From assembly GCF_002964785.1 (NCBI RefSeq), contig NZ_PQCC01000001.1, positions 248,001 to 312,000 of the forward strand: a stretch of 64,000 nt of DNA, in the 5' to 3' direction. Below the pieces are notes generated by a model. The model searched no databases and was not told the DNA's origin. It was given only the letters and a program-made list of their open reading frames with translations. The position numbers and the translations under genes are program-made. This DNA comes from Pseudoalteromonas sp. T1lg48 (GTDB taxonomy: Bacteria > Pseudomonadota > Gammaproteobacteria > Enterobacterales > Alteromonadaceae). Positions 18,567-30,408 of the stretch are shown here, one piece after another. Position 1 is the first letter of the stretch, and each line of letters starts with the position of its first letter.

Positions 18567-19649
18567 GTGCTAAAACAAATCAGATTTGTGCTCGTGCCGT
18601 TGCTTAGCGGCCTGGGGCTCGCCTTTATTATGGTGTTGGCCACGCCCTCGCTACGGGATGCCCTACTGCCACTGTTATCAAGCGACGGCTTTAGCGGCTC
18701 GCATATGAGCTATGCTACCGCCGTAAAACGCGCCGCACCGGCCGTGGTCACGGTTTATTCCGAACGTATTTCCACTCAACCTCGCTATATGCAACAGCAA
18801 AGTACGGTGTCGGAAATTGGCTCCGGCGTGCTCATGAGCACCGATGGCTATATTCTTACCAACTATCATGTGATCAATAGCGCCGATGTGATCATGGTAA
18901 TGCTTAGCGATGGCCGCCACTTTAGCGACGTTCAACTAGTGGGTTTTGACACGGTGACCGACCTGGCGCTGTTAAAGATAACAGCACAAAACCTGCCTAC
19001 CATTCCCATCGATGAAACCTTTTCACCTCAGGTTGGTGACGTGGTCCTGGCCATAGGTAATCCATTAAACCTTGGGCAAACGATCACTCAAGGCATCATC
19101 AGTGCTACGGGTAAGCAGCGACTCACCGACAGCTCACACTCAAGTCTGTTACAAATGGACGCCGCCATTAATGTCGGTAACTCGGGTGGTGCCTTGGTTA
19201 ACTCGCACGGCGATCTGGTTGGCATTACCTCGGCCCAGTTTAAGACCCGCAGTAACCTGGATATTCAGGGTATCTTTTTTGCGGTGCCCTACTCCTTGGC
19301 CAAGGATGTGATGGATAAACTGATCCGCTATGGCCGCGTGGTGCGCGGTTATATGGGCATGGACGTAACCGCCGTCGATAAGCAAGGGCGCGACGTCACC
19401 AATAATAAAATGGCCATTGCAGGCATGCGCATCAATAAGCTCGATCCCTTAGGACCGGCTTGGCAGGCGGGTATAAAGGAAGGGGATATCGTGATTCGTA
19501 TGGGCGGCCACTCGGTGAGTAATATCCAGCAAAGCCTGGAGCGTGTCGCCAATACTAACCCGGGCACCGAGGTTGAGGTCGAGCTCTACCGCGATGGCGA
19601 GCTACATAAACTCACGGTTACCGTGGCCGAGCTGGAAACTCGGATGTAA
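18567..19649 (+). CDS. degS: Membrane-anchored serine endoprotease DegS
   Basis: 360 residues. One N-terminal membrane helix (about residues 6-27) anchors it; the protease domain has His in TNYHVIN, Asp in TDLALLKI and Ser in NVGNSGGALVN; a single C-terminal PDZ domain (about 255-350) senses unfolded porin tails. DegS makes the first cut in RseA that frees sigma E. The start is GTG at 18567, with no evident ribosome site. Having one PDZ and an anchor separates it from DegQ just upstream. Confidence 0.94.
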   Translation: MLKQIRFVLVPLLSGLGLAFIMVLATPSLRDALLPLLSSDGFSGSHMSYATAVKRAAPAVVTVYSERISTQPRYMQQQSTVSEIGSGVLMSTDGYILTNYHVINSADVIMVMLSDGRHFSDVQLVGFDTVTDLALLKITAQNLPTIPIDETFSPQVGDVVLAIGNPLNLGQTITQGIISATGKQRLTDSSHSSLLQMDAAINVGNSGGALVNSHGDLVGITSAQFKTRSNLDIQGIFFAVPYSLAKDVMDKLIRYGRVVRGYMGMDVTAVDKQGRDVTNNKMAIAGMRINKLDPLGPAWQAGIKEGDIVIRMGGHSVSNIQQSLERVANTNPGTEVEVELYRDGELHKLTVTVAELETRM

Positions 19650-19674
19650 TGCCCATTTATTAATGCTATTGATA

Positions 19675-19707
19675 TAAAAAAAGCTGCCAGATGGCAGCTT
19701 TTTTTAT
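19675..19707. terminator. Bidirectional terminator between degS and murA
   Basis: AAGCTGCCA (19681-19689) and TGGCAGCTT (19692-19700) form the stem, flanked by A7 on the left and T7 on the right. It serves both convergent genes. Confidence 0.9.
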
Positions 19708-19716
19708 TCTTTACTG

Positions 19717-21245
<1,529 letters not shown>

Positions 21246-21250
21246 TACTC

Positions 21251-21544
21251 TCACTCAAAAATATTGTCGACCTGACCTAACTGCATCAACTTTTGCAGTT
21301 GCTCAGGGATATGCTGCAATCGCAACTCTTTATCTTGCTTACGAAGTTGCGACAAGCTGTCTAATAACCAAGCTAACCCAGCGGTATCAACGTGACTCAC
21401 GTCCTTTAAATCCAGCGCCACCGTTGCACTGCTACTGGCGAGCAGACGCTGTACCAAGGTCTTATCGGCGACACTATATCGGGATAATTCACCACTGAGC
21501 GTAAATTGGTCATCACTTTGTTGTGATAAGGTCAGGCTACTCAT
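21251..21544 (-). CDS. mlaB: STAS-domain protein MlaB
   Basis: 97 residues forming a STAS domain. MlaB is the cytoplasmic partner that stabilises the MlaFE ABC transporter. The conserved turn DVSHVDTAGLAWLL carries the Thr of the STAS loop. I chose ATG at 21544, which overlaps the mlaC stop by 8 bases and has GAAGGTGG upstream; an earlier GTG would add five residues. The sequence is divergent but position within mlaFEDCB makes the call firm. Confidence 0.9.
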   Translation of the reverse strand: MSSLTLSQQSDDQFTLSGELSRYSVADKTLVQRLLASSSATVALDLKDVSHVDTAGLAWLLDSLSQLRKQDKELRLQHIPEQLQKLMQLGQVDNIFE

Positions 21545-22214
21545 TGCCACCTTCACCACGAAACTGAACTGGCAGTTTACTTTTCTTCTCTAGTAAATCA
21601 ATAACGTGTTCAATGCCTTCCTGGCGCAATATACCATGCAGCTCACTTTGTTTGGCATCCAGCAAGCTAATGCCTTCCGCTATCATGTCATAAGCGCGCC
21701 ATTGATTGCTATTATCCTTACGCACTTTAAAGCCAATATCAATGTCTGGCTTGCCCGGATCTTTAATCGTGGTTTTCACCACCACGACCGAGTTATCACC
21801 CAAATCCTTCGCGCTATCGAATAGCACGGTTTGGTTGGTATATTGCGTAAAGACACCGGCATAGGTGGTAACCAGGTAATCCTTAAACACTTCCATAAAG
21901 CGCTTAATATTGTCTATGGCCTGCTTTTTCTCTTGCGGGTCTTCAATATTACGAGCCTTTTGAATATAGCTCGCTAACACGCGGTAAGAGGCATACTTAT
22001 AATCGATATAAGGCAGCAACTCTTCTTCAACGATCACCTTAAGGTATTCTTTATCGGCGGTAATCTTGCTTTGGTCACGCTCAATGCGCTTAAAGGTTTG
22101 ATCAGCAACCTGACGCACCATTTTGTACGGGTCGCTTAAGTCAACTTCCGTCGCGTGCACCTGAGGCGCTAGCAACAAAAACAACCCTGCTAAAAAACTA
22201 AAAACCTTTTCCAT
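21537..22214 (-). CDS. mlaC: Periplasmic phospholipid-binding protein MlaC
   Basis: 225 residues with a signal peptide (MEKVFSFLAGLFLLLAPQVHA). Mature features of the Tol/Ttg2D family include DPYKMVRQVADQTFKRIE and the KDYLVTTYAGVF and GFKVRKDNSNQWRAYDMIAEGISLLD segments. MlaC shuttles phospholipids between the outer-membrane MlaA complex and inner-membrane MlaFEDB. It lies 5 bp after mlaD and overlaps mlaB. No mlaA is in this window. Confidence 0.95.
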   Translation of the reverse strand: MEKVFSFLAGLFLLLAPQVHATEVDLSDPYKMVRQVADQTFKRIERDQSKITADKEYLKVIVEEELLPYIDYKYASYRVLASYIQKARNIEDPQEKKQAIDNIKRFMEVFKDYLVTTYAGVFTQYTNQTVLFDSAKDLGDNSVVVVKTTIKDPGKPDIDIGFKVRKDNSNQWRAYDMIAEGISLLDAKQSELHGILRQEGIEHVIDLLEKKSKLPVQFRGEGGNE

Positions 22215-22219
22215 AACTA

Positions 22220-22777
22220 CTACTCGCTACCTTGATTGAATAGAAATTGGCCGATTAGCTCTTCCAACACCAAGGCCGACTTGGTATCGGTGATCATATC
22301 GCCGTCCTTTAACGCTTTTGACTGCACGCCGAAGATGGCATCAATTGATAATTCATCGCTCTGTTCTTGTGACTCGACCACGGCTTTGCCTAAACAGGTT
22401 TGTTGCGCCTGGTTGCTGGCTATAACCGGGTTAAGACCCAGGTATTGCTCGCCTAAAATCCCCGATGTAAGAATCGACACCGAGGTGGCATCGGAAAACT
22501 TACATTCGTACGCGTTGTCTATGGCCATATAGACCACGGGTACAAATTCACTGGGGTGCACTTGAATCGTTTCAACGCGACCAATCACCACCCCACCCAC
22601 CTTGATTGGTGCTCGGGTTTTAAGTGATCCTATATTTTCAAACTTAGCCTGCAATGAATAAGTACCATTACTACCAGTTAAGCCCGCGTTGGCCACTTTT
22701 AATGCCAGCATAACGAACGCGGCAACGCCCAAAGAGACAAATAAGCCGACCAAAATTTCAATTTTTCTCGAATTCAT
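22220..22777 (-). CDS. mlaD: MCE-domain lipid transport protein MlaD
   Basis: 185 residues: one N-terminal membrane helix (about residues 7-27) and a single MCE domain (GTYSLQAKFENIGSLKTRAPIKVGGVVIG region, residues ~40-120). MlaD forms a hexameric ring with a hydrophobic pore on top of MlaFE through which phospholipid passes. The LTSGILGEQYLGLNP segment is the MCE pore-loop area. Length equals E. coli MlaD (183). Confidence 0.95.
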   Translation of the reverse strand: MNSRKIEILVGLFVSLGVAAFVMLALKVANAGLTGSNGTYSLQAKFENIGSLKTRAPIKVGGVVIGRVETIQVHPSEFVPVVYMAIDNAYECKFSDATSVSILTSGILGEQYLGLNPVIASNQAQQTCLGKAVVESQEQSDELSIDAIFGVQSKALKDGDMITDTKSALVLEELIGQFLFNQGSE

Positions 22778-22789
22778 GGTGTTAATCCT

Positions 22790-23578
22790 TTAGCCGCCAA
22801 ACATCAGGGCGGTCAAAATAAAATCGAAGCCAAGCACGGCCAGTGAAGAATGGACAACGGTTTCCGTTGTCGCTTTGCTAATCCCTTCCGAAGTGGGGAC
22901 ACAGTCATAACCCTTGTACAGGGCTATCCAGGTAACCAGCAGGGCAAAGACACAACTTTTTATGATGCCGTTGAGGATATCTTTCTCAAACGAAACCTGA
23001 GCCTGCATAATCGACCAGAAACTACCGCGGTCGACGCCAAGCCAGTCAACGCCCACCAGGTGCGCCCCTAAAATGGCCACCGCAGAGAAAATTAATGCCA
23101 ATGCCGGCATACTGATCATGCCCGCCCAAAAACGCGGTGCAATCACGCGCTTCAAAGGGTCCACGGCCATCATTTCTAAGCTGGTGAGCTGCTCTGTGGC
23201 CTTCATTAAGCCTATTTCTGCGGTGAGCGCACTACCGGCACGCCCGGCAAACAACAAGGCGGTGACCACAGGGCCTAGCTCACGTAACAGACTCAGGGCG
23301 ACCAAGGGCCCTAGGCTGTCTTCGGCACCATAATCGACCAGCACGGTATGACCTTGCAGGGCCAGTACCATGCCGATAAACAAACCGGATACCACAATAA
23401 TAATCAGGGATAAGAAACCCACCATGTAGAGTTGGCGGATCAGCAACGGCGTGCCCTTACGAAAGTTAGGCATGCTCAACAAGGCACCTAACAGCATATA
23501 GGTAGCACGACCCATAGAGGCAAAACGACTTAATGTTTTATGCCCCAGACGCTGCCAAAATTCGAGCAAAGCTGACAT
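22790..23578 (-). CDS. mlaE: Phospholipid ABC transporter permease MlaE
   Basis: 262 residues, an inner-membrane permease of the MlaE family with about five membrane helices. Conserved stretches include [26 protein letters not shown] (in part), [26 protein letters not shown] and the cytoplasmic coupling region [21 protein letters not shown]. It starts inside the mlaF stop (TAATG) and is followed by mlaD after 12 bp. Confidence 0.96.
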   Translation of the reverse strand: MSALLEFWQRLGHKTLSRFASMGRATYMLLGALLSMPNFRKGTPLLIRQLYMVGFLSLIIIVVSGLFIGMVLALQGHTVLVDYGAEDSLGPLVALSLLRELGPVVTALLFAGRAGSALTAEIGLMKATEQLTSLEMMAVDPLKRVIAPRFWAGMISMPALALIFSAVAILGAHLVGVDWLGVDRGSFWSIMQAQVSFEKDILNGIIKSCVFALLVTWIALYKGYDCVPTSEGISKATTETVVHSSLAVLGFDFILTALMFGG

Positions 23579-24372
23579 TATGACAATAACTCCTGCTCAT
23601 AAGGCTGAGCATCAAAATGAAATGGCACAGGACCATCGGACAAGCCCTGTAAAAACTGCTGCACCAAGGGCGATTCATGCTGGCGTAGCTCATCCGGGCT
23701 GCCCTCGCCTATCACTCCTTTTTCGGCAATGATAATCACATGATCGGCAATGCTCATCACCTCGGGCACATCATGGGTGACGATCAAGGACGACAGGCCA
23801 AGCACATTGTTCAACGACTTAATCAGCTTCACCAACACGCCCATGGAAATAGGGTCTTGCCCGGCGAATGGCTCATCGTACATGATAAATTCCGGGTCCA
23901 GGGCAATGGCTCGTGCCAAAGCGGCACGGCGAGCCATACCACCGGAAAGCTCCGCCGGCATAAGATCTTTGGCTCCACGTAAGCCCACGGCTTGAAGCTT
24001 CATCAAGACGATAAGGCGGATCAAATCTTCACCTAACTGGGTATGCTCGCGCAGTGGAAAAGCGATGTTGTCGTACACCGACATATCGGTAAATAAGGCG
24101 CCACTTTGGAACAACATGCTCATTTTCGTGCGCGCCTTGTATAACGCTGCACGATTCATGCTGGGAATGCTCTGACCTTGAAAGAGAATATCGCCACTAT
24201 TGGGTTTGAGCTGACCGCCGATCAGTCGCAACAATGTGGTTTTACCTATACCACTGGGACCCATAATGGCAGTGATTTTCCCCTTGGGAATGTTTAGGCT
24301 CATATTCTGATAGATAACGCGCTCCGCGCGTTTGAAGGTAACATCCTTGATTTCAACGATTGGTTGCGACAA
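23578..24372 (-). CDS. mlaF: Phospholipid ABC transporter ATPase MlaF
   Basis: 264 residues. Walker A is GPSGIGKTT (residues 38-46), the signature is LSGGMARR, Walker B is [13 protein letters not shown] and the switch His is in IVTHDVPE. MlaF powers lipid movement through MlaE/MlaD. The C-terminal tail ([19 protein letters not shown]) matches the extension that contacts MlaB. It opens the mlaFEDCB-ibaG-murA run and is divergent from yrbG across 203 bp of AT-rich promoter DNA. Confidence 0.96.
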   Translation of the reverse strand: MSQPIVEIKDVTFKRAERVIYQNMSLNIPKGKITAIMGPSGIGKTTLLRLIGGQLKPNSGDILFQGQSIPSMNRAALYKARTKMSMLFQSGALFTDMSVYDNIAFPLREHTQLGEDLIRLIVLMKLQAVGLRGAKDLMPAELSGGMARRAALARAIALDPEFIMYDEPFAGQDPISMGVLVKLIKSLNNVLGLSSLIVTHDVPEVMSIADHVIIIAEKGVIGEGSPDELRQHESPLVQQFLQGLSDGPVPFHFDAQPYEQELLS

Positions 24373-24575
24373 GTCGCTCTCCCACTATTTTTCTATCATG
24401 TGACCCGGCATTTTAAAGTTTTTTTGCCCCGAGGGAAAAAAGAATCTGTAAAAATTTGTAAGATCAATCAATAAAGCTGTAATAGAGACAATTTACGTGC
24501 GTTTTTTTACACAATTACAACGGCTTTTGTTACTATTTGCGCCAGTATTTTTTCTAACTCATTGGCTTTGCTCTC

Positions 24576-25547
24576 ATGCTCACTTCTTTTGCCATTCTCG
24601 TTGCCGGTTTTGTTGCTCTCGTATGGAGTGCCGACCGCTTTGTCTTTGGCGCCGCAGCCTTGGCGCGTAACCTTGGCGTTCCAGCTTTAATCATAGGCTT
24701 AACCGTGGTCGCCATGGGTTCATCTGCTCCAGAAATGATGGTTTCAGCGTCGGCGGCGCTGGCCGATAAAACCGATACTGCTGTCGGTAATGCGGTGGGC
24801 TCAAACATTACCAATATCCTCCTGGTGCTTGGCATCACCGCCCTATTGCGACCGCTATCGGTGTCTTCAGTCACGCTTAAACGCGAAATGCCGCTGGTAT
24901 TAGTGGTCTCGCTTGCCGCCTGGTATATGTTTACCGACAACTATTTTTCCGGCATAGAAGGTTGGTTGCTACTAGCCGGCTTTGTTGCCTTTATCGTCTT
25001 TCTTATCGTTATTTCACGTCAGCAAAAGAATAACCAGGACGACCCCTTTGTCAGCGAAGCCTGTGATGAAATTCCGAAAGGCGTAAGCACCAAAACCGCC
25101 TCCCTGTGGCTGGTAGTAGGTATAATCTTACTGCCACTCAGCTCGCATTTTATCGTTTCTTCGGCGGTGGAAATTGCCCAGTTCTTCGGCCTTAGCGACC
25201 TGGTAATCGGCCTCACCATCATCGCCATCGGCACCAGTTTGCCCGAGCTCGCCGCTTGTGTTGCCGGCGTGTTGAAGAACGAAGACGACCTGGCCCTGGG
25301 CAATATCGTCGGTTCAAACCTATTTAATATCCTTGCCGTGCTTTCCATTGCCGGTATTCTCAACCCCGCAGTGATTGACCCGGCAGCGGCCAATCGCGAC
25401 GCCCTGGTGATGATCGCCGCGACCATAGTGCTAATCGCCATGAGTTTGAACTTTCGTGGTGCCAGACGCATCAACAGGATAGAAGGAGGCATGTTGCTGG
25501 TCGCATTTTTTGCCTACCAAGGATATATTTTTAGTCAGATAGCATAG
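24576..25547 (+). CDS. yrbG: Calcium/sodium antiporter, CaCA family (YrbG)
   Basis: 323 residues and about ten membrane helices. The two alpha repeats of Na/Ca exchangers are clear: GSSAPEMMVSASAAL with GNAVGSNITNILLVLG in the first half, and GTSLPELAACVAGV with GNIVGSNLFNILAVLS in the second. It would move Ca or another cation across the inner membrane. It starts the plus-strand run yrbG-kdsD-kdsC-lptCAB, as in E. coli. No ribosome site is obvious at ATG 24576. Confidence 0.93.
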   Translation: MLTSFAILVAGFVALVWSADRFVFGAAALARNLGVPALIIGLTVVAMGSSAPEMMVSASAALADKTDTAVGNAVGSNITNILLVLGITALLRPLSVSSVTLKREMPLVLVVSLAAWYMFTDNYFSGIEGWLLLAGFVAFIVFLIVISRQQKNNQDDPFVSEACDEIPKGVSTKTASLWLVVGIILLPLSSHFIVSSAVEIAQFFGLSDLVIGLTIIAIGTSLPELAACVAGVLKNEDDLALGNIVGSNLFNILAVLSIAGILNPAVIDPAAANRDALVMIAATIVLIAMSLNFRGARRINRIEGGMLLVAFFAYQGYIFSQIA

Positions 25548-25558
25548 AGTAAGCGTAT

Positions 25559-26527
25559 ATGACACAAAGCTACATCGCTTCCGCCCAACGGGTGATAGAG
25601 ACCGAAGTTCTTGGCCTTCAAGAGCAGCTACAGCATTTAGATGAGCAGTTTGTTCAGGCCTGTGAACTCATGAAGGCCTGCACCGGACGCATTATTGTCG
25701 TCGGCATGGGTAAGTCCGGTCATATAGGTAACAAGATTGCCGCCACCCTTGCTAGCACCGGCACCCCGGCCTTTTTCGTGCACCCGGGAGAAGCCAGCCA
25801 CGGCGATTTAGGCATGATCACGGCACAGGATGTGGTGTTATTGATCTCCAACTCCGGGGAGACACATGAAATTGTCAGTATTATCCCTGTGATTAAACGC
25901 ATTGGTGCGGCCTTAGTAGCGATGACCGGCAACCGCCAGTCAAGCATGGCCACCTTGGCGAACCTGCATATTTGTATCGGCGTGTCTCAAGAAGCCTGCC
26001 CATTAGGATTGGCTCCTACCGCCAGCACCACGGCGACCTTGGCCATGGGCGATGCCATCGCCGTCGCGCTACTCGAAGCCAAGGGCTTTACCGCCGATGA
26101 TTTTGCCCTGTCCCATCCTGGCGGCAGCCTTGGCAAACGTTTGCTGCTAACGCTTAATGACGTTATGCACAGCGGTGATAACGTGCCTCGCTCGCACCAA
26201 TCACAAAGCATTAGAGAAGCCTTGTTGGAAATTTCCAGTAAGGGCCTGGGTATGACGGCGGTGATCGACGACCAGCAACAGTTGGTGGGACTGTTCACCG
26301 ATGGCGACCTGCGCCGAGTGCTGGAACAACGCATCGATATTCATAACACCGCCCTGCTTGAGGTGATGACACCGAATTGCACCACGGCCACCGCCAACAT
26401 GCTGGCCGCCGAGGCACTGAATATCATGGAGCAAAAGCGCATCAATGGTCTGATCGTGGTCGACCAGGCCCGTCGCCCCGTTGGCGCCCTGAATATGCAA
26501 GACCTACTGCGTGCGGGAGTGATCTAA
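25559..26527 (+). CDS. kdsD: D-arabinose 5-phosphate isomerase
   Basis: 322 residues: an SIS sugar-isomerase domain (GMGKSGHIGNKIAATLASTG, then FFVHPGEASHGDLGM and ISNSGETHEIV) followed by two CBS domains (about residues 205-320). It converts ribulose 5-phosphate to arabinose 5-phosphate for Kdo synthesis. The stop shares one base with the kdsC start (TAATG). Sits 11 bp after yrbG. Confidence 0.95.
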   Translation: MTQSYIASAQRVIETEVLGLQEQLQHLDEQFVQACELMKACTGRIIVVGMGKSGHIGNKIAATLASTGTPAFFVHPGEASHGDLGMITAQDVVLLISNSGETHEIVSIIPVIKRIGAALVAMTGNRQSSMATLANLHICIGVSQEACPLGLAPTASTTATLAMGDAIAVALLEAKGFTADDFALSHPGGSLGKRLLLTLNDVMHSGDNVPRSHQSQSIREALLEISSKGLGMTAVIDDQQQLVGLFTDGDLRRVLEQRIDIHNTALLEVMTPNCTTATANMLAAEALNIMEQKRINGLIVVDQARRPVGALNMQDLLRAGVI

Positions 26528-27079
26528 TGCAATTTTCCGATTTATATCAGCCCATTGAGCAGGATGCCTGGCAACGAGCCCAAGCGGTCAAATTACTTAT
26601 CTGCGATATCGACGGGGTATTCTCTGACGGGCGCATCTACCTAGGCAATCAGGGTGAAGAGCTCAAAGCCTTTAACACCAAAGACGGCTTTGGTATTAAG
26701 GCGTTATTGAATAGCGGTACCGAGGTTGCGGTGATCACCGGTCGCCAATCCCGTATCGTCCAGACCCGCATGGAAAGCCTAGGCGTCCCTTATATTTATC
26801 AGGGCCGTGAACATAAACTCGACGCCTACGCCGAATTAAAACAAACCCTCAATCTCAGCGACGAGCAAGTCGCCTATATCGGTGATGACGGGCCGGACTT
26901 ACCGGGTGATGGAACAGGTGGGTTTTGCCGTGGCCGTTAACGACGCTCACCCCTTGGTGAAACGCGTTGCCCATTACACTACCCTGTTACCGGGGGGCTT
27001 TGGCGCGGTGCGTGAACTCACCGATCTGCTATTACTGGCCAAGGGCTGTAGCCTGGGTACCGAGGGCACCAGCTCATGA
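26527..27079 (+). pseudogene. kdsC: Kdo 8-phosphate phosphatase, frameshifted
   Basis: The reading frame starts MQFSDLYQPIEQDAWQ and carries the HAD motif LLICDIDGVFSDG, the VITGRQS motif and YIGDDGPDLP, then breaks at about 26904-26906. The rest (VMEQVGFAVAVNDAHPL to LLLLAKG) continues one frame over and ends at 27079. One extra G in CCGGGTG explains it; removing it gives a 183-residue protein like KdsC (188 in E. coli). The enzyme releases phosphate from Kdo 8-phosphate, on the path to LPS. Since lptCAB and kdsD look intact and Kdo is normally essential, a sequence error is likelier than true loss. A Gly in GDDGPDLP, next to the break, is also unusual. Confidence 0.9.
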
Positions 27080-27630
27080 ACATGGCGCGGGTGCTGATAT
27101 CCATCGTTTTTATTGCGCTAATGGCCTGGCTATGGGCACCCTATTATATGCAATCGGAAAAAACGGTAAGAAGCAGCAACGACACTATCGCCACCCCGGA
27201 TTATATTGCCACCGGGCTACGACAAAGCAGTTATAACGATCAGGGCGCGTTAAGCCACACCGTATATGCTGAACATATGGAGCTCTTCGACGAACTGGGT
27301 TTTACCCACTTCAGAAAACCGGTGTTTACCCTTTATAACGACGGTGAACGCTGGCGTGTCACCGCCGATGAGGCAACGCTCTACAATAACAATATTTTGA
27401 TCTTGGAAAACAACGTCGTCGCCACCAATTTAATACCAGGGGCAATGATCGAAAAGGTCCAAGCAGCAGCTATCCAAATAGACATTGATGCCCAACGTAT
27501 GGAATCGGAACAAAGTGTTGAGCTCAGGGGACCGGATCTACTGATCACAGGTCAGGGCTTGAAAGCAGATATCAATACAGAGATAGTGGAACTAATAAAA
27601 CATACGCGAACGGTATATTATGACCAGTAA
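27076..27630 (+). CDS. lptC: LPS export system protein LptC
   Basis: 184 residues with one N-terminal membrane helix (about residues 5-23) and a periplasmic beta-jellyroll (YVIATGLRQ-type opening YIATGLRQSSYNDQG, then YAEHMELFDELGFTHF, KPVFTLYNDGERWRVTADEA). LptC passes LPS from LptBFG to LptA. It overlaps kdsC by 4 bases and lptA by 11, so translation is coupled through the cluster. Confidence 0.93.
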   Translation: MNMARVLISIVFIALMAWLWAPYYMQSEKTVRSSNDTIATPDYIATGLRQSSYNDQGALSHTVYAEHMELFDELGFTHFRKPVFTLYNDGERWRVTADEATLYNNNILILENNVVATNLIPGAMIEKVQAAAIQIDIDAQRMESEQSVELRGPDLLITGQGLKADINTEIVELIKHTRTVYYDQ

Positions 27631-28150
27631 ATTCAAAGCATTAATCATAGGTTTGGGATTCGGACTAGGCGCAGTAAATGCCTGGGCAGAGCAACCAGGC
27701 ACGGTGACGGAAGTACAGATCGACGCCGATAAACAACAGGCGCTGATCAAAGAAAACATCACTATTTTTGATAAAAATGTGCACATTGTTCATGGTCAAC
27801 GGGAAATCAAGGCGGATCGCCTTGAGGCCCACCGTCGCCCGGAGTTAGGTGATAACAAGCAGCTGCTTATTGCTACCGGCAACCCGGCTATCTACAGCGA
27901 AACCATGGCCGATGGCACGCAAATTACCGCCTCCGCCAAGGAAATTCGCTACGACGTGGCCACGCAAATGCTGCGAATTTCCGGTGCCGCAAAAATAGCC
28001 ATGGCCGATCAACAGATCGTCGCCGAGACGATCAGCTATGATATAAATAAGCAGCTGATCAGCGCCGAAAAAGATAAAGATTCGAGCACTCGCGTAAGAA
28101 CCACACTCACACCGCAAAACGACGAAAAGAAAGAGAAGGAACAACCATGA
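27620..28150 (+). CDS. lptA: LPS transport periplasmic bridge protein LptA
   Basis: 176 residues with a signal peptide (cleavage after GAVNAWA, residues 17-23). The OstA-type jellyroll is recognisable ([28 protein letters not shown] in part, then [28 protein letters not shown]). LptA polymerises as the bridge between LptC and LptD. The C-terminus is acidic-basic and probably disordered. It overlaps lptC and lptB. Confidence 0.94.
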   Translation: MTSKFKALIIGLGFGLGAVNAWAEQPGTVTEVQIDADKQQALIKENITIFDKNVHIVHGQREIKADRLEAHRRPELGDNKQLLIATGNPAIYSETMADGTQITASAKEIRYDVATQMLRISGAAKIAMADQQIVAETISYDINKQLISAEKDKDSSTRVRTTLTPQNDEKKEKEQP

Positions 28151-28872
28151 CCACGCTGAAGGCGAAAAAGCTGGCAAAAAGCTATAAAGGCCGTGAAGTG
28201 GTCAAAGACGTGGGTCTGGAAGTCAAAGCCGGCAGCATAGTCGGTCTGCTTGGTCCTAACGGCGCCGGTAAAACCACCACCTTCTACATGATTGTAGGCC
28301 TGGTGCCGAGTGATAAGGGCATGATAAGCATCGACGAGCAGGACATCACCTTGCTGCCCATGCACTCGCGCGCTCGCTTGGGGATCGGTTATTTACCGCA
28401 GGAATCTTCTATTTTCCGCAAGTTGTCCGTCTATCAAAACCTGATGGCAATTTTGGAAACCCGTAAGGATCTTGATAAAAGCGCCCGCGAAAGCGAGCTG
28501 GAAGGCTTGCTGGACGAATTCAATATTCAGCATATCCGTGATTCCTTAGGCATGGCACTGTCCGGCGGCGAACGTCGTCGCGTGGAAATTGCTCGCGCCT
28601 TAGCCGCCAACCCGAAATTTATTCTGCTAGACGAACCTTTTGCTGGTGTTGACCCCATTTCGGTGCTAGATATAAAGAAAATCATTGAACACCTCCGCAA
28701 CCGTGGCATCGGCGTCCTTATCACCGACCACAATGTGCGCGAAACATTAGATGTATGTGAAACTGCCTATATCGTCTCCCATGGCGAACTTATCGCATCA
28801 GGAACTCCTCAACAGGTATTAGCAGATCAAACCGTACGCGATGTGTATTTAGGTGAGCAGTTTAGACTTTAA
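28147..28872 (+). CDS. lptB: LPS export ABC transporter ATPase LptB
   Basis: 241 residues. Walker A is GPNGAGKTT (residues 36-44), the signature is [15 protein letters not shown], Walker B is [13 protein letters not shown] and the switch His is in LITDHNVRE. It energises LPS extraction with LptF and LptG, which are not in this window. It overlaps lptA by 4 bases (ATGA) and is followed by rpoN after 23 bp, the conserved order. Confidence 0.97.
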   Translation: MTTLKAKKLAKSYKGREVVKDVGLEVKAGSIVGLLGPNGAGKTTTFYMIVGLVPSDKGMISIDEQDITLLPMHSRARLGIGYLPQESSIFRKLSVYQNLMAILETRKDLDKSARESELEGLLDEFNIQHIRDSLGMALSGGERRRVEIARALAANPKFILLDEPFAGVDPISVLDIKKIIEHLRNRGIGVLITDHNVRETLDVCETAYIVSHGELIASGTPQQVLADQTVRDVYLGEQFRL

Positions 28873-28895
28873 TCACAAAAGGATTGTTAGAGTAC

Positions 28896-30383
28896 ATGAG
28901 GCAATCATTACAGCTGCGCTTAGGCCAGCAATTAACAATGACCCCACAATTGCAGCAGGCCATTCGCCTGTTGCAGCTCAGTACTTTGGATCTCCAACAA
29001 GAAATTCAAGAAGCGCTTGATGCTAACCCCTTGCTAGAAATCGAAGAAGAGCATTACGGCGACAGCGATCTGCCGCGCGATAAAAACTCAGCCGCCGACA
29101 GCGACAGCCAAAGCGAACACACCGCCACCAATCAGGACGAAGTTGAAAGCTCCGACGCTCTTAACAATGACTCGATCAGCGACGAACTGCCCATGGATGT
29201 ATCCTGGGACGAGTACATTAGCGCCGCCCCGGTAGCCTCGTCGGCCCCCATGCCCGACGATGAGTCCATTTATCAGGGGGAGACCACTGAAACCCTGCAC
29301 GATTACCTGATGTGGCAATTGCGACTGACGCCCTTTAGCGCCACCGATGAAGCCATTGCCACGGCGATTATTGAAGCCATCGACGATAACGGCTTGCTTA
29401 CCGTTAGCACCGAGGACCTCCTAGAGAGCATCAGCCATGATGAGCAGGAAGAAGAAATCGAGCTGGACGAAATAGAAGCCGTACTAAAGCGCATCCAAAT
29501 GTTTGATCCCATTGGTATTGGCGCTCGCTCACTACAAGAATGCTTGTTGATCCAGCTCAATCAATTTTCACCTCAAACCCCTTGGCTTAACGAGACGAAA
29601 GAGGTAGTTTGTAATTATATTGATTTGCTTGGTAATCGTGACTATCGCACCTTAATGAAAAAGACTAAGCTTAAAGAAGCGCAGTTGAAAGAGGTGATGA
29701 CACTGATACACAGCCTGAATCCCAAGCCCGCCGCGACCATAGTGCGCGAAGAGTCGGAGTATGTGATCCCGGATGTATCGGTGAAGAAAGTCAAGGGTCG
29801 CTGGAAGGTGGAATTAAACCCCGACAGCATGCCAAAGATCCGGGTTAATGATCACTACGCATCCCTGGGTCGCAGCTGTAAATCACAAAGTGACAGCCAA
29901 TTTATTCGCTCTCACTTGCAAGAGGCAAAATGGTTTATAAAGAGCCTGGAACAGCGCAATGACACCTTACTTAAAGTAACTAATTGCATTGTGCAGCAAC
30001 AACAGGCATTCTTTGAACATGGCGAAGAAGCAATGAAACCCATGGTCCTCAACGACGTTGCCGAAATGGTGGAAATGCACGAGTCGACAATCTCTCGCGT
30101 TACCACACAAAAATACATGCATACGCCACGTGGGATCTTTGAGTTAAAGTACTTTTTCTCCAGCCATGTGAATACCGAGAATGGAGGTGAATGCTCATCC
30201 ACCGCGATTCGAGCATTGATCAAAAAGCTAGTAGCCGCGGAAAATCCTGCCAAGCCGTTAAGCGACAGCAAGATTGCCGACATACTAGCAGAGCAAGGAA
30301 TCAAAGTGGCTCGACGGACGATTGCAAAATATCGTGAATCGTTAGCCATTCCACCGTCAAATCAACGTAAAAGCTTGATATAG
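28896..30383 (+). CDS. rpoN: RNA polymerase sigma-54 factor
   Basis: 495 residues from ATG 28896, preceded by AAAGGA at a long spacing; a TTG at 28884 is less likely. Region I ([20 protein letters not shown]) is Gln-rich and contacts enhancer-binding ATPases; region II is acidic; the core-binding domain follows; the C-terminal RpoN box ([12 protein letters not shown]) reads the -24 element. It serves nitrogen and other alternative regulons. hpf, ptsN, rapZ and npr follow as in E. coli. Confidence 0.97.
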   Translation: MRQSLQLRLGQQLTMTPQLQQAIRLLQLSTLDLQQEIQEALDANPLLEIEEEHYGDSDLPRDKNSAADSDSQSEHTATNQDEVESSDALNNDSISDELPMDVSWDEYISAAPVASSAPMPDDESIYQGETTETLHDYLMWQLRLTPFSATDEAIATAIIEAIDDNGLLTVSTEDLLESISHDEQEEEIELDEIEAVLKRIQMFDPIGIGARSLQECLLIQLNQFSPQTPWLNETKEVVCNYIDLLGNRDYRTLMKKTKLKEAQLKEVMTLIHSLNPKPAATIVREESEYVIPDVSVKKVKGRWKVELNPDSMPKIRVNDHYASLGRSCKSQSDSQFIRSHLQEAKWFIKSLEQRNDTLLKVTNCIVQQQQAFFEHGEEAMKPMVLNDVAEMVEMHESTISRVTTQKYMHTPRGIFELKYFFSSHVNTENGGECSSTAIRALIKKLVAAENPAKPLSDSKIADILAEQGIKVARRTIAKYRESLAIPPSNQRKSLI

Positions 30384-30408
30384 ACGTTAGACAAGAAGGA
30401 AAATGCTT

